NCBI RefSeq assembly: GCF_018863415.1
Contig: NZ_JAHKSN010000008.1
Location: 1 to 64,000, forward strand
Origin: Deinococcus aestuarii
GTDB lineage: Bacteria; Deinococcota; Deinococci; Deinococcales; Deinococcaceae
Direction: 5' to 3'
Length of the DNA: 64,000 nt
Below the pieces are notes generated by a model, which saw nothing but the letters and a program-made list of their open reading frames with translations, was not told the DNA's origin and ran no database searches. The translations under genes and the position numbers were made by a program. Below are positions 47,480 through 59,760 of the stretch, one piece after another. Positions within the stretch are counted from its first letter, which is position 1; each line of letters opens with the position of its first letter.

Positions 47480-47619
47480 GGCCGCACTGGCGCGAGGGGC
47501 CCCGGTCACCCGGGCAAGGTGCCTCCCTCTGCCCAGGCCGACCCCATCGCCCCGTCTCGCAGGAAGACCGCAAGCCAGGGCTCACCGCCGGGCGCGGGGC
47601 GGCCCCTACACTCGCCCCT

Positions 47620-47826
47620 ATGCCCGCCGAACCCCACAGGCAGCGAGAGAAAGCGTGTGCTCGCTGCGGCCAGCCCTCGCCCGTCATGTACCGCGTGGTG
47701 CGCCGCGAGGAGGAGGGCTGGGTCTTCCTGTGCCCGCCCTGCCGCCGCACCGAGGCCGAGGACAATCCCGAGTACCGCTACGGTGGCACCTGGAAGGCCG
47801 CCAAGGGGCGCGGCGGGTCGGCATGA
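47620..47826 (+). CDS. Small zinc-ribbon protein
   Basis: The 68-residue product has two CxxC pairs (CARCGQ about residues 13-18 and FLCPPCRR about 36-43), a basic N-terminus and a Gly/Lys-rich tail. No named family. TACACT (47607-47612) lies 7 nt before ATG 47620, supporting a leaderless start. The first copy of the local repeat pair begins 17 nt after its stop. Confidence 0.7.
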   Translation: MPAEPHRQREKACARCGQPSPVMYRVVRREEEGWVFLCPPCRRTEAEDNPEYRYGGTWKAAKGRGGSA

Positions 47827-47843
47827 CCTTGGGCGACGAGGGC

Positions 47844-47910
47844 AATAAAAAAGCCGCCTCTCGGGCGGTGATGGGGAGAAGATAGCGCGGTATGCAGGCG
47901 GTGTCAAATC
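47844..47910 (-). repeat. Promoter-terminator mini-unit, copy 2
   Basis: On the minus strand TTGACA (47907..47902), 17 nt, TATCTT (47884..47879), then 9-10 nt and the hairpin CACCGCC-CGAGA-GGCGGC with six U residues (47852..47847). It lies between two plus-strand genes, so it does not serve either as a normal terminator. It is a direct repeat of copy 3, 690 bp away. Confidence 0.78.
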
Positions 47911-47937
47911 TTGCAGCCCGGTGGTAGAAGGAAACCC

Positions 47938-48546
47938 GTGCAGACCCGCAGCCTTGGCCTTCCCGACGTATTGCAGGCCCGCAAGGCCCAGCGCCTTGCC
48001 CCCCACGTCGCGCCGCTGAACGCCTGGGTAGACGTCCTCAGCGCCGGGCGGTGGACCCCCTCCTTCGACCCGGCGGACGGGGGCGTGGGGGCGCGGGTCC
48101 TCCTGCTCCTCGAATCGCCCGGCCCCACGGCGAGCCTCACGGGCTTCGTCTCGCTCGACAACCCCAACGCGACCGCCGAGAACCTGACGTGTCTCCTCCA
48201 TCTGGCGGGCTTACCCCGTCGGCAGGTTGCCGTCTGGAACGCCGTGCCCTGGCAGATGAGCGCGGGTGGGGTCGTCGCCCCGGTGCGCGCCCAGTACGCC
48301 GAGGCCGCGCCGCTGACCCGGCACCTGCTCTCCCTGCTGCCGGAGCTGCGGGCCGTGGTGCTCGTCGGACGGCACGCACAGGCGGCGTGGGGGCACGTGG
48401 GCTCTGGCCTGCCCACCTTCGCCTGCCCGCACCCCAGCCCGCAGAACTTCCACACCCGGCGGGAAGAGGCGGGGACCGCCCTGCTCGCGCTGCTGGACGC
48501 CCGACGCGTCACTCGGAGCAACGGAGGCAGACCAGATGGACAATAA
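47938..48546 (+). CDS. Uracil-DNA-glycosylase-superfamily-like protein
   Basis: The 202-residue product has the order of UDG-fold motifs: LLLLESPGPTA (about residues 58-68), VWNAVPWQ (about 99-106), AVVLVGRHAQAAWG (about 139-152) and HPSPQNF (about 164-170). Catalytic identity is uncertain because motif 1 lacks the usual Asp/Glu-x-x-Pro-Gly form. Start is GTG 47938 with AAGG just upstream. The gene lies exactly between two direct copies of the mini-unit and its stop codon is inside the second. Confidence 0.7.
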   Translation: MQTRSLGLPDVLQARKAQRLAPHVAPLNAWVDVLSAGRWTPSFDPADGGVGARVLLLLESPGPTASLTGFVSLDNPNATAENLTCLLHLAGLPRRQVAVWNAVPWQMSAGGVVAPVRAQYAEAAPLTRHLLSLLPELRAVVLVGRHAQAAWGHVGSGLPTFACPHPSPQNFHTRREEAGTALLALLDARRVTRSNGGRPDGQ

Positions 48547-48606
48547 AAAATCCGCCTCTTTGGCGGTGATAGAAAGAAGATAGCGTCATATTCGCCGGAA
48601 GTCAAA
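48542..48606 (-). repeat. Promoter-terminator mini-unit, copy 3
   Basis: On the minus strand TTGACT (48605..48600), 17 nt, TATCTT (48582..48577), then 8 nt and the hairpin CACCGCC-AAAGA-GGCGGA with six U residues (48550..48545). Relative to copies 1 and 2 the loop has changed while the stem is kept. It overlaps the stop codon of the UDG-like gene. Confidence 0.78.
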
Positions 48607-48750
48607 TCTATGCATCTCAATCCAAGGTGAGCAGCCGTAGAGTCCGGCTGGAACGCTGTTTTTCGCCCTCTTCCCTCAGCCCCTCATTCACTCGAACGAG
48701 AGAGGAGCCGCCTCCACTACAACTCGGCAGGCAGCTCGCCTCTCGTTCCT

Positions 48751-50160
<1,410 letters not shown>

Positions 50161-50288
50161 GACTCAAGTTTACGGGCGTCTGGAACGGATGGGGAAGTCT
50201 GGCGCGGCCCTGTCTTGAACAAAGGCGACACGTTCCATCTGCCCCAACGGCGGATGCGCCCCCGGGCCACTTCTGCCACAGTGAGGCG

Positions 50289-51155
50289 GTGGCCTACCAG
50301 GAGTTCTTGCCCGACGCCCGCCTGAGACATCTGGTGCGGGACTACTGGCAGGTGGACGAGGACCACGGCGCCGGGCAGAAGGAACACCGCTTCATGCCGG
50401 AGCGGCTGGTGCGCCTGACCTTTTACGCCGGGTCGACCTGGCGCGGGTCGCTCACGGGCGGCGAGCTGGAGCGGATGCCCGCCGCCTCGCTGGAAGGGCT
50501 GACGTTGACTCCTCTGCGGGCGGTGTCTATCGGTTCCACCAAGGCGCTGGGCGTGGAGATGTACCCCTGGGCGGCCCGGCAACTGTTCGGCTGGGAGTTC
50601 GGCCTGTCCACGCTGGACCTGAGCCGCGCCCATCCGCTCATGACCTGCGCGGTGGGCGCCCTGCTGCGGCTGGACGCCTGGGACGAGGCGCGACACCTCC
50701 TGGAAGACTGGCTGCTGGGCCTGCTCTCGGAGCGGGGCAGCGAACCGGGGGTCGGCGTCCGGGCGGCGGGCAAGCTTTACAACAGTCTGGGACAGGCACG
50801 GATCGGGACGCTGGCCGAGGAGTTGAATCTCAGTCAGCGGCAACTGGAGCGGCACTTCGTGGCGGAAGTCGGCGTGAACGCCAAAACGCTCTCGCGCCTG
50901 ATCCGCTTCGAGGAGCTTCACAACCGCCTGTGGCTCGACCCGAACGTCTCGCTGGCCCAACTCGCCTACGAACTCGGGTTTGCCGATCAGGCGCACCTGA
51001 CCCGGGAATTCAAGGCCCTGTCGCAGATGACGCCGCGCACCTTCGGACGATTCGTGCAGCTCGACCCCAACCGCTGGACCACCCATCTGTTGACGCCGGA
51101 GCAGCTCGCCGAGCTGGGCGTGTTCCGTGGCAAAGGGGCCGACGCGCCCAAGTGA
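50289..51155 (+). CDS. AraC family transcriptional regulator
   Basis: The 288-residue product has an N-terminal DUF6597-like effector domain ([17 protein letters not shown]) and a C-terminal double helix-turn-helix: [20 protein letters not shown] (about residues 176-195) and [20 protein letters not shown] (about 223-242). Ligand unknown. Start is GTG 50289 with CACAGT 6 nt upstream. It is followed 53 nt later by an MFS exporter with its own -10; regulation of that gene is plausible. Confidence 0.87.
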   Translation: MAYQEFLPDARLRHLVRDYWQVDEDHGAGQKEHRFMPERLVRLTFYAGSTWRGSLTGGELERMPAASLEGLTLTPLRAVSIGSTKALGVEMYPWAARQLFGWEFGLSTLDLSRAHPLMTCAVGALLRLDAWDEARHLLEDWLLGLLSERGSEPGVGVRAAGKLYNSLGQARIGTLAEELNLSQRQLERHFVAEVGVNAKTLSRLIRFEELHNRLWLDPNVSLAQLAYELGFADQAHLTREFKALSQMTPRTFGRFVQLDPNRWTTHLLTPEQLAELGVFRGKGADAPK

Positions 51156-51208
51156 GCGTGTCGCGTTTCTTCAAGATGGCGCCCCACCCGCGTCTCTAGC
51201 CTGGGTGC

Positions 51209-52441
51209 ATGACGGCATCTTCCCCCGACAAGGCGCCCATCCTCTTCCTGCTGATCACCGCTTTTCTCTTCGCCACCGGGATCAGCCTGGTGTTTCCGGT
51301 GCTGCCGTACATCGTCGCCCGGTACGTGCCGCAAGTCTCCCAGCAAGCGGCCATGGTCGGGCTGCTGGGCGCGGCCTACGCCTTCGTTTCCTTCTTCTCG
51401 GCCCCGGTGCTGGGTGCGCTCAGCGACGCTTACGGGCGGCGTCCGGTGCTGATCCTGAGCCTCGTGGGTTCGGCCATCGGCTACGTCATCTTCGGCATCG
51501 GCGGCAGCCTGGGGATGCTGTTCGTGGGCCGCGTCATCGACGGGCTGTGCGCGGGCGGCCTGGGGGCGCTGTTCGGCTCCGTGGCCGATACCACCCCCGG
51601 GGAGGAGCGCGGCAGGGTTTTCGGGCAGATCGGCGCGACGGTGGGGGCGGGGTTCATCATCGGTCCGGCGATGGGCGGTCTGGCCTCGCAGCTCAGCCTC
51701 AGCGCGCCGATGTTCCTGGCGGCGGGCGTGTCGCTCCTGAACGTCCTGTGGGGCCTGTTCGTGCTGCCGGAAAGCCTGCCCGCCCACCGGCGCAGCAGGC
51801 ACTTCGGCGCCCCGCACCTCAACCCCCTGAGGCAACTCTCCGGCGCCCTGGCCTACCCGGTGGTGCGGCGGCTGGTCACGGTCAGCGTGCTGTTCGCCCT
51901 GCCGCTGTCCATCATGCAGGTGACGGTGGCGCTGCTGGGCCGCGACACGCTCGGTTGGGGGCCGTCCCAGGCCAGCACGCTGTTTATCCTGGTGGGCCTC
52001 AGCGACATCGTGGCGCAGGGGTTCTTGTTGCCGCATCTGATTCGGCTGCTCGGGGAACGCGGCGTGGCCGTGCTGGGCCTCTCGCTGGGCTGCGCCGGGA
52101 TGATCGGCCTGGCGCTGCTGCCCGCCCTCCCACACGCCGCCCTGATGTACGGCAGCACCCTGGCCTTTGCCGTGGGCGAGGGGATTTTCACGGCCTCGCA
52201 AAACGCCCTGATCTCCATCGCCACCCCCGCCGACGCCCAGGGCCAGGTGCAGGGCGGGGCCGAGGCGTTCGGGTCACTGGCCCAGGTGGTGGGGCCGCTG
52301 GGCGGCGGGCAGCTCTACTCGCGCCTCGGCCCCGGCGCGACCTACGGCACGGTGGCCGCGTTGGGGCTGGCGGCGCTGGGGCTGCTGATTGGGCAAAGGC
52401 CGCTGGCCGGGCGCCCTTCCTCGGAGATTCCCGGCGTCTAG
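51209..52441 (+). CDS. MFS transporter, TetA-like DHA1 type
   Basis: The 410-residue product has 12 membrane segments. The loop motif between helices 2 and 3 is [20 protein letters not shown] (about residues 70-89) and the antiporter motif in helix 5 is [16 protein letters not shown] (about 147-162). These mark a drug-proton antiporter of the TetA type. Substrate cannot be told. TAGCCT (51197-51202) lies 6 nt before ATG 51209. Confidence 0.87.
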   Translation: MTASSPDKAPILFLLITAFLFATGISLVFPVLPYIVARYVPQVSQQAAMVGLLGAAYAFVSFFSAPVLGALSDAYGRRPVLILSLVGSAIGYVIFGIGGSLGMLFVGRVIDGLCAGGLGALFGSVADTTPGEERGRVFGQIGATVGAGFIIGPAMGGLASQLSLSAPMFLAAGVSLLNVLWGLFVLPESLPAHRRSRHFGAPHLNPLRQLSGALAYPVVRRLVTVSVLFALPLSIMQVTVALLGRDTLGWGPSQASTLFILVGLSDIVAQGFLLPHLIRLLGERGVAVLGLSLGCAGMIGLALLPALPHAALMYGSTLAFAVGEGIFTASQNALISIATPADAQGQVQGGAEAFGSLAQVVGPLGGGQLYSRLGPGATYGTVAALGLAALGLLIGQRPLAGRPSSEIPGV

Positions 52442-52494
52442 CAGCCTGCCCTGACCTCCGGCCTCTGCTTCTCTCCCGAATCGCAAGCCGGAGG

Positions 52495-53736
52495 TCAGGA
52501 GGGGACGGAGGTCACTTCCGGGGACACGTCCGGGCCCGCCGTCCCCCGCTCGGCACGGACCACCGCCACCCAGGCCAGCGTTCCCAGGGCCATCATCCCG
52601 GCACAGAGGGCGAACCACAGGGTCACGGGCAGCCGGTCCACCAGCGGCGACACGGCGGCCAGCGCCAGCGGCATTCCCAGCGACGACGCGGCCCCCAGCA
52701 CCGCGAACACCCGGCCCAGGTAGGCGGCGGGGACCAGTTGCTGCATCAGCGTGGTCAGCGGCGTGTTGAGCAGGCTGATCCCGAAGCCCAGGACCAGGGC
52801 GCAGGCGAGCAAGGCGGGAAAGACGGGCGCCCACCACATCCCCGCGTAGGCCACGGTCACGACGACGAATCCGGCGGCGGTGCCCGTGCGTGGGGGCAAC
52901 CTCCGCCCCAGCACGGCGATCAGGGCCCCGGCCAGCAGCATCCCCGCACTTTCCAGGGCGAGGTAGACGCCGTAGCCCCGCGCGCCCGTCCCCAGCGTCT
53001 CCATCAGCTTGGGCAGGATCACCGTCACCGGGGCCAGCGCCGCGTTCAGCACGAAGCCGATGACGGGCACGAAGCTCAGCACCTTCGAGCGCCGCATCAG
53101 CCGCAGGCCCGCCCGCACCTCGGCCAGCACGCCCGCACCCGGCCCGGCGGCGGGACGCGGCGGCAGGCGCACCCCGGTCAGCAGCGCCGCGAAGGCCAGA
53201 AAGCCCACGCCGTCCAGCAGGATCGCCAGCGCCGGGGACCAGCGCGAGACGACCCAGCCGCCCGCCAGCGTGCCCAGCAACCACAGGCCCTGATTCACGC
53301 TGCCCAGCAGGCCGTTCGCCCGCGCCAGTTCGCCCCCCGGCACCAGGCCCGGCACCGCCGCGCTGCTGGCAGGCTGGGCAAAGACGGTCGCCAGCCCGGC
53401 GAGGAGCGCCGCCCCGTTCACCACCCACAACGGCACCTCGCCCCAGGCCAGACTCAACCCGCCGACCGTGAGTTGCAGCAGACCGCGCACGACGTTGGCG
53501 GCGATCAGGGGCACCTTCAGGTTCACCCGGTCCACCAGCGCCCCCGCGAAGGGCATCAACACGAAGGGCGCGAGGCTCAGGGCCAGCGTCTGCGCCATGC
53601 GGCCCGCCGAGCCGGTCTGGTGCAACACCAGAAAACTCAGCGCGATGGACGCCAGCGCCGCGCCGAGCTGCGACCCCGCCGAGCCGAGCAGCCACAGGAT
53701 GAAGTTGCGGTTCCAGAGCGTCTGCGGCGGGTGCAT
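52495..53736 (-). CDS. MFS transporter
   Basis: The 413-residue product has 12 membrane segments: FILWLLGSAGSQLGAALASI at the start, an A-motif-like GALVDRVNLKVPLIAANVVRG-type loop (about residues 60-80) and many Gly/Ala-rich helices. It resembles the macrolide/enterobactin exporter branch (MFS_3). It is divergent from a helix-turn-helix regulator, with a dyad between them, so it is probably under that regulator's control. CATACT lies 7 nt before ATG 53736. Confidence 0.85.
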   Translation of the reverse strand: MHPPQTLWNRNFILWLLGSAGSQLGAALASIALSFLVLHQTGSAGRMAQTLALSLAPFVLMPFAGALVDRVNLKVPLIAANVVRGLLQLTVGGLSLAWGEVPLWVVNGAALLAGLATVFAQPASSAAVPGLVPGGELARANGLLGSVNQGLWLLGTLAGGWVVSRWSPALAILLDGVGFLAFAALLTGVRLPPRPAAGPGAGVLAEVRAGLRLMRRSKVLSFVPVIGFVLNAALAPVTVILPKLMETLGTGARGYGVYLALESAGMLLAGALIAVLGRRLPPRTGTAAGFVVVTVAYAGMWWAPVFPALLACALVLGFGISLLNTPLTTLMQQLVPAAYLGRVFAVLGAASSLGMPLALAAVSPLVDRLPVTLWFALCAGMMALGTLAWVAVVRAERGTAGPDVSPEVTSVPS

Positions 53737-53757
53737 GGGACCGAGTATGGGGAGGCG

Positions 53758-53789
53758 CTACTCGAAGGGATATAAGCCCTTTGGAGTAG
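53758..53789. promoter_or_regulatory. Dyad operator between the MFS gene and its regulator
   Basis: CTACTC (53758-53763) and GAGTAG (53784-53789) form perfect outer arms. The inner AAGGG and CCCTTT stretches are also largely complementary around the centre near 53773-53774. The site lies between both start codons (53736 minus, 53810 plus) and is a good candidate operator for the adjacent regulator. Confidence 0.6.
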
Positions 53790-53809
53790 GAAGCTCCTAA
53801 GCTGAAACC

Positions 53810-54442
53810 ATGACGGGGGAGTCCGTGAGGGTGGCGAACGGGGTGCAGGCCGCCCTCCTGCTCGATGTGGGGTTGCGCCCGCTGCTGGACCTGCTGATCC
53901 GGAGCCCGCGCTCGGTGGGCGAGGTGGCGTCGGAGTTGAGGTTGAAGGTGCAGCGCGCCCACTACCTCGTCGGCAAGCTGGAAAGGGCGGGTGTGGCGGA
54001 AGTGGTCGAAGTTTGCCCCCGGACCGGGCGGCCAGTCAAACGGTATGCCGTCCCACCGCGCTGGTTCATCCCCTACGAGGCGACGGGCGCGGAAACGCTG
54101 GAAGCTTTTCTCGACGGACAGATTCTGCCCCGGGTGGAGCGGTTCACCCACCTGGGCGTGGGGCTGCTGCGCGAGCTGGACGACTGCTGGGGCTTCTGGC
54201 TGGAACAGGGGGAGGAGGGAAGCAACCTCAGCATGGGCACGCCCACCCGGAAGGGCTACGAACTGTTCGGCGGGGACGAGCCCTTCCTCCTGAACATCGG
54301 GGGCCTGCGCCTCACCCGCGAGCAGGCGGGCGAATTCAAGCGCAGGCTCCTGGCCGTGATGGAGGAATTCCAGACCCAGGATGACCCGGACGCGCCCACC
54401 CACACCGTCGCCCTGATGCTCGTGCGCGGCGACGTGGGATGA
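53810..54442 (+). CDS. Winged-helix transcriptional regulator
   Basis: The 210-residue product has an ArsR-like winged helix at residues 18-75 ([20 protein letters not shown], then [17 protein letters not shown]) and a C-terminal domain of unknown ligand (about 85-205). TAAGCT (53798-53803) lies 6 nt before ATG 53810. Position and the dyad suggest it controls the divergent MFS transporter and itself. Confidence 0.78.
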   Translation: MTGESVRVANGVQAALLLDVGLRPLLDLLIRSPRSVGEVASELRLKVQRAHYLVGKLERAGVAEVVEVCPRTGRPVKRYAVPPRWFIPYEATGAETLEAFLDGQILPRVERFTHLGVGLLRELDDCWGFWLEQGEEGSNLSMGTPTRKGYELFGGDEPFLLNIGGLRLTREQAGEFKRRLLAVMEEFQTQDDPDAPTHTVALMLVRGDVG

Positions 54443-54500
54443 AGTGGCGTCACGAATAGGCTCACCGTCTTATTTGCGTCCCTCTGACACAATATCCGGC

Positions 54501-55511
<1,011 letters not shown>

Positions 55512-55585
55512 GGGCCACCTCTCCCCTCCCCCGTCCTCAGCCGGTGGTCACGTTTGGCGGCGAGGGCCGTGAGATACTTCGCGTC

Positions 55586-56959
55586 ATGGCCCTGTTTTCT
55601 AGGAGCGCCGCCGTCCTCGTGAGCGTGCTGCTGGCCGGAGCGTCGGCCCAGACGAGCCTCGACATCCCGGCGCTGCCTCTCCCGTCTGCCCCGCCCTCCG
55701 CGCCGACGACGGTTCCGGCACCCCTGCCCGCCCCCACCCCGGCCCCGGTGCCCACCCCGCCGACGCCCGCGCCCGTGGCCCCGGTCCAGCCCCCGGCGCC
55801 CGTCCCGGCTCCGCAACCCGCCCCCGTTCCGGCCCCCGCGCCGACGGTGACGCCGCCCGCCGCCCCGGCCCTGTCGGCGCCGCTGCTGATCACGGTGCAG
55901 GCGCAGTGGCCTGCGCTCGTGGACGGCAAGAAGACGACGGTGCCCTTCAGCCGCACGCTCACGCTGCCTGGGCCCCGTGTGGCGGAGTTGCGGGCGCGCG
56001 GCAAGATCACGGCGAGCCTGGAGGCCGACCTGCGCCGCTTCCTGGCCGAGTTGCCCCGCCAGCCGCAGGACGCGCGCTTCGAGAACGAGTGGGACGGCTG
56101 GGCGGTCGTTCAGCGCAACGGCCTGACGGTGGACGAGGCCAGGACGCGCGAGAACGTCCTCGCCGCCCTCAAGGACCCGCGTGGGGTAAAGGCGAACGTC
56201 GTGGTGACGGGACAGACCGCGCCCAAGCGGACGCTCGACTACTTCCTGTCACGCGGGATCACCGCCCACCTCGGCACGGGCGAGACGAACTACTACGGCA
56301 GCAGCCCCGAGCGGGTGACCAACATCCACGTCGGCGCCGTGCGTTTCCGTGACCGCCTGATCGAGAACAGGGTCGTCTCCTTCAACCAGATCGTCGGGCC
56401 GGTTAGCGCGAAAGGGGGCTTCGTGCCCGGGCTCGTCATCGCCGGGGAGCGCACCGCGAGCGGGCTGGGCGGCGGCATCTGCCAGGTCAGCACGACCGTG
56501 TTCCGCACCCTCTACAACGCGGGCCTGCCCGTGCTGGAGCGCCAGAACCACTCCTATCAGGTCCACTACTACGAGCCGCAGGGTCTCGACGCCACGATCT
56601 ACCAGCCCTTCCTCGACCTCAAGTTCGCCAACGACACGGGCGGCGCGCTGTGGTTCCAGAGCGAGTGGAACGACGAGGAGGCCCGCCTCGCGGTTCACGT
56701 CTTCGGCAAGGCGCGCGATTTCACGGTGGAGGTCGGCACCCCGCGCGTCCTGAAGAGCACGCCCGCCCCCGCCGACCGGGTGATCCGCGACGCCAGCCTG
56801 GCCGCCGGGCAACGCAAGCAGGTCGACTGGGCCGCCCCCGGCGCCGTGATGGAGGTCACCCGCAAGTTCATTCGGGGCGGGCAGACCGTCCGGCAGGACA
56901 CCTTGAAGAGTACCTACCGGCCCTGGCCGAACATCTTCCTCGTCGGCACGCGGGGCTGA
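55586..56959 (+). CDS. Secreted VanW family protein with Pro/Ala-rich linker
   Basis: The 457-residue product has a signal peptide (residues 1-21), a very Pro/Ala-rich linker (about 30-95, PAP and PVP repeats), a variable middle and a VanW domain. That domain contains [20 protein letters not shown] (about 292-311) and [15 protein letters not shown]. It should act outside the membrane, probably on or along peptidoglycan; exact role unknown. GATACT 7 nt before ATG 55586 chooses this start over the one at 55544. Confidence 0.85.
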   Translation: MALFSRSAAVLVSVLLAGASAQTSLDIPALPLPSAPPSAPTTVPAPLPAPTPAPVPTPPTPAPVAPVQPPAPVPAPQPAPVPAPAPTVTPPAAPALSAPLLITVQAQWPALVDGKKTTVPFSRTLTLPGPRVAELRARGKITASLEADLRRFLAELPRQPQDARFENEWDGWAVVQRNGLTVDEARTRENVLAALKDPRGVKANVVVTGQTAPKRTLDYFLSRGITAHLGTGETNYYGSSPERVTNIHVGAVRFRDRLIENRVVSFNQIVGPVSAKGGFVPGLVIAGERTASGLGGGICQVSTTVFRTLYNAGLPVLERQNHSYQVHYYEPQGLDATIYQPFLDLKFANDTGGALWFQSEWNDEEARLAVHVFGKARDFTVEVGTPRVLKSTPAPADRVIRDASLAAGQRKQVDWAAPGAVMEVTRKFIRGGQTVRQDTLKSTYRPWPNIFLVGTRG

Positions 56960-56975
56960 GCGGACAGGACAGGAA

Positions 56976-57015
56976 GGCGGGGGAGAGTCGGGCGGCTCTC
57001 CCCCGCCTCCTTTTT
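56976..57015 (+). terminator. Intrinsic terminator after the VanW gene
   Basis: GGCGGGGGAGAG (56976-56987) pairs perfectly with CTCTCCCCCGCC (56996-57007) and is followed by TCCTTTTT. It ends the VanW gene just before the convergent parB stop. Confidence 0.85.
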
Positions 57016-57019
57016 CGGC

Positions 57020-58594
<1,575 letters not shown>

Positions 58595-58598
<4 letters not shown>

Positions 58599-59329
58599 GT
58601 CGCCTTCCAGAATAACGGCTGCTTGTTCGGTACGCCCTCACGGCGCGGGTAGCGTTCGGGCGTGGGCGCCACCTTCTCGACCACCACCAGCGTCCGCGCG
58701 TCCCCCAGCACGGGCAGCGCGAAGGGCTCCACCGCCCTCACCTCACCCCCGACCTCCGCCGCCGCCCGGGTGCCCGCCTCCAGCTCCTCGGGACCGAGCG
58801 CCCCCTTCTGGGCAACGAGCAGGCCGCCGACCGGGAGGAAGGGCAAGGCCAACTCGGCGAGGATGGGCAACGCCGCCACCGCCCGCGTGACCACCCGGTC
58901 GTACCCCTCGCGCCGTCCCGGTTGGCGGCCCAGGGTCTCCGCCCGGCCCGTCAGAGGCTCCACGTTCGCCAGCCCGAGGTCCCGCGCCGTGCGGCCCACG
59001 AACTCGACTTTCTTGCGGGTCGCGTCCATCGCCGTGACCCTCAGCTCCGGGCGCACGATGGCGAGGGGCAGGGCCGGAAACCCGGCGCCCGTTCCCAGGT
59101 CGAGAACGCTCCACTCGCCGTCGAGCCACCCGCCCCGCAGGCAGGTCAGCGAGTCCACGAAATGTTTGAGGATGATGTCGCGCTCGTTTCTCAGCGAGGT
59201 GAGGTTGACCTGATCCGCCCCCGCGACGAGCAGGTCAAGCAGGCGCCCGAACAACTCAGCCTGTGGGGAAAGGTCGAGGTCCAGTTCTGCCGCCGCGTTC
59301 AGCAAAAATCGTCTTCCTTCAGGAGTCAT
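58595..59329 (-). CDS. rsmG: 16S rRNA (guanine527-N7)-methyltransferase RsmG/GidB
   Basis: The 244-residue product has the SAM motif [20 protein letters not shown] (about residues 77-96), [14 protein letters not shown] (about 100-113) and [17 protein letters not shown] (about 150-166), all RsmG features. Start is ATG 59329, whose ATGA overlaps the stop of the upstream LAGLIDADG-like gene. It lies between that gene and parA in one operon. Confidence 0.93.
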
Positions 59330-59651
59330 AGACCGTACTTTTCTTTCATCGCCTGATACCGCTCGAACACGTGTCCGTCGATCTCCTCCAACGGCAGGCG
59401 GTCGAGCAGGGGCACCAGCCGTCCCCGCAAAACCTCCCCCGCGCCATCCACTGAAAGTAGCTGCGCCCGCCATGCGCGTACGGCCCGTAGAGGCGCGAGC
59501 CCGGGCACCACTCCAGCAGTCGCCCGAACAGCCGCTCATGGCGGGTATGCATCCTCACCGTGACGTGTGGCTGCTTCCCGTCACCGCCGAAGTGCCCCTC
59601 ACCGATCAGCACGCCCAGCAACACGCCTTCCTCAAACCCGGACAGCTTCAA
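59326..59651 (-). pseudogene. Frameshifted LAGLIDADG-like gene leading the rsmG-parAB operon
   Basis: Two overlapping frames together give one sensible protein of about 108 residues. The first, from TTG 59651 behind GGAGGG, reads SGFEEGVLLGVLIGEGHFGG, then [20 protein letters not shown] and SYFQWMARG. The second continues [19 protein letters not shown] and ends MKEKYGL. The switch lies in a run of five G near 59440, where six would restore one frame. The stop overlaps rsmG by ATGA, showing the second frame is normally used. IGEGHF resembles a LAGLIDADG half-site motif. It could be decay, programmed shifting or a base-call error. Confidence 0.65.
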
Positions 59652-59661
59652 CCCTCCCTTC

Positions 59662-59691
59662 TTGTTTCACCGTCAAGTTTCCCGTGAAACG
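59662..59691. repeat. 30-bp repeat with parS-like site, copy A
   Basis: Contains the half-site GTTTCAC (59664-59670) and GTTTCCCGTGAAAC (59677-59690), one base from the parS core GTTTCACGTGAAAC. It differs from copy B at one position. It lies between mnmG and the LAGLIDADG-like gene. Confidence 0.65.
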
Positions 59692-59730
59692 GAAGGGGCG
59701 TCAACCACCCGCACACGGAACGGTGCCAGG

Positions 59731-59760
59731 TTGTTTCACCGTCAGGTTTCCCGTGAAACG
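59731..59760. repeat. 30-bp repeat with parS-like site, copy B
   Basis: Second copy, 69 bp from copy A: half-site GTTTCAC (59733-59739) and GTTTCCCGTGAAAC (59746-59759). The mnmG stop codon and last codons (SRET) fall inside it, so the site overlaps coding sequence. Confidence 0.65.

Noticed and set aside
45452..47509. 685-codon frame antisense to acs
   Set aside because: Full overlap with a clear acetyl-CoA synthetase; the antisense translation has no recognisable domain.
48694..48748. Terminator for fumC from the 9-bp inverted repeat GAACGAGAG
   Set aside because: The loop is 37 nt and no U tract follows on the minus strand, so termination is not supported.
55660..55880. Tandem repeat or CRISPR-like periodicity in the VanW gene
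   Set aside because: The pattern is codon-level Pro/Ala repetition encoding a flexible linker, not a nucleotide repeat array.
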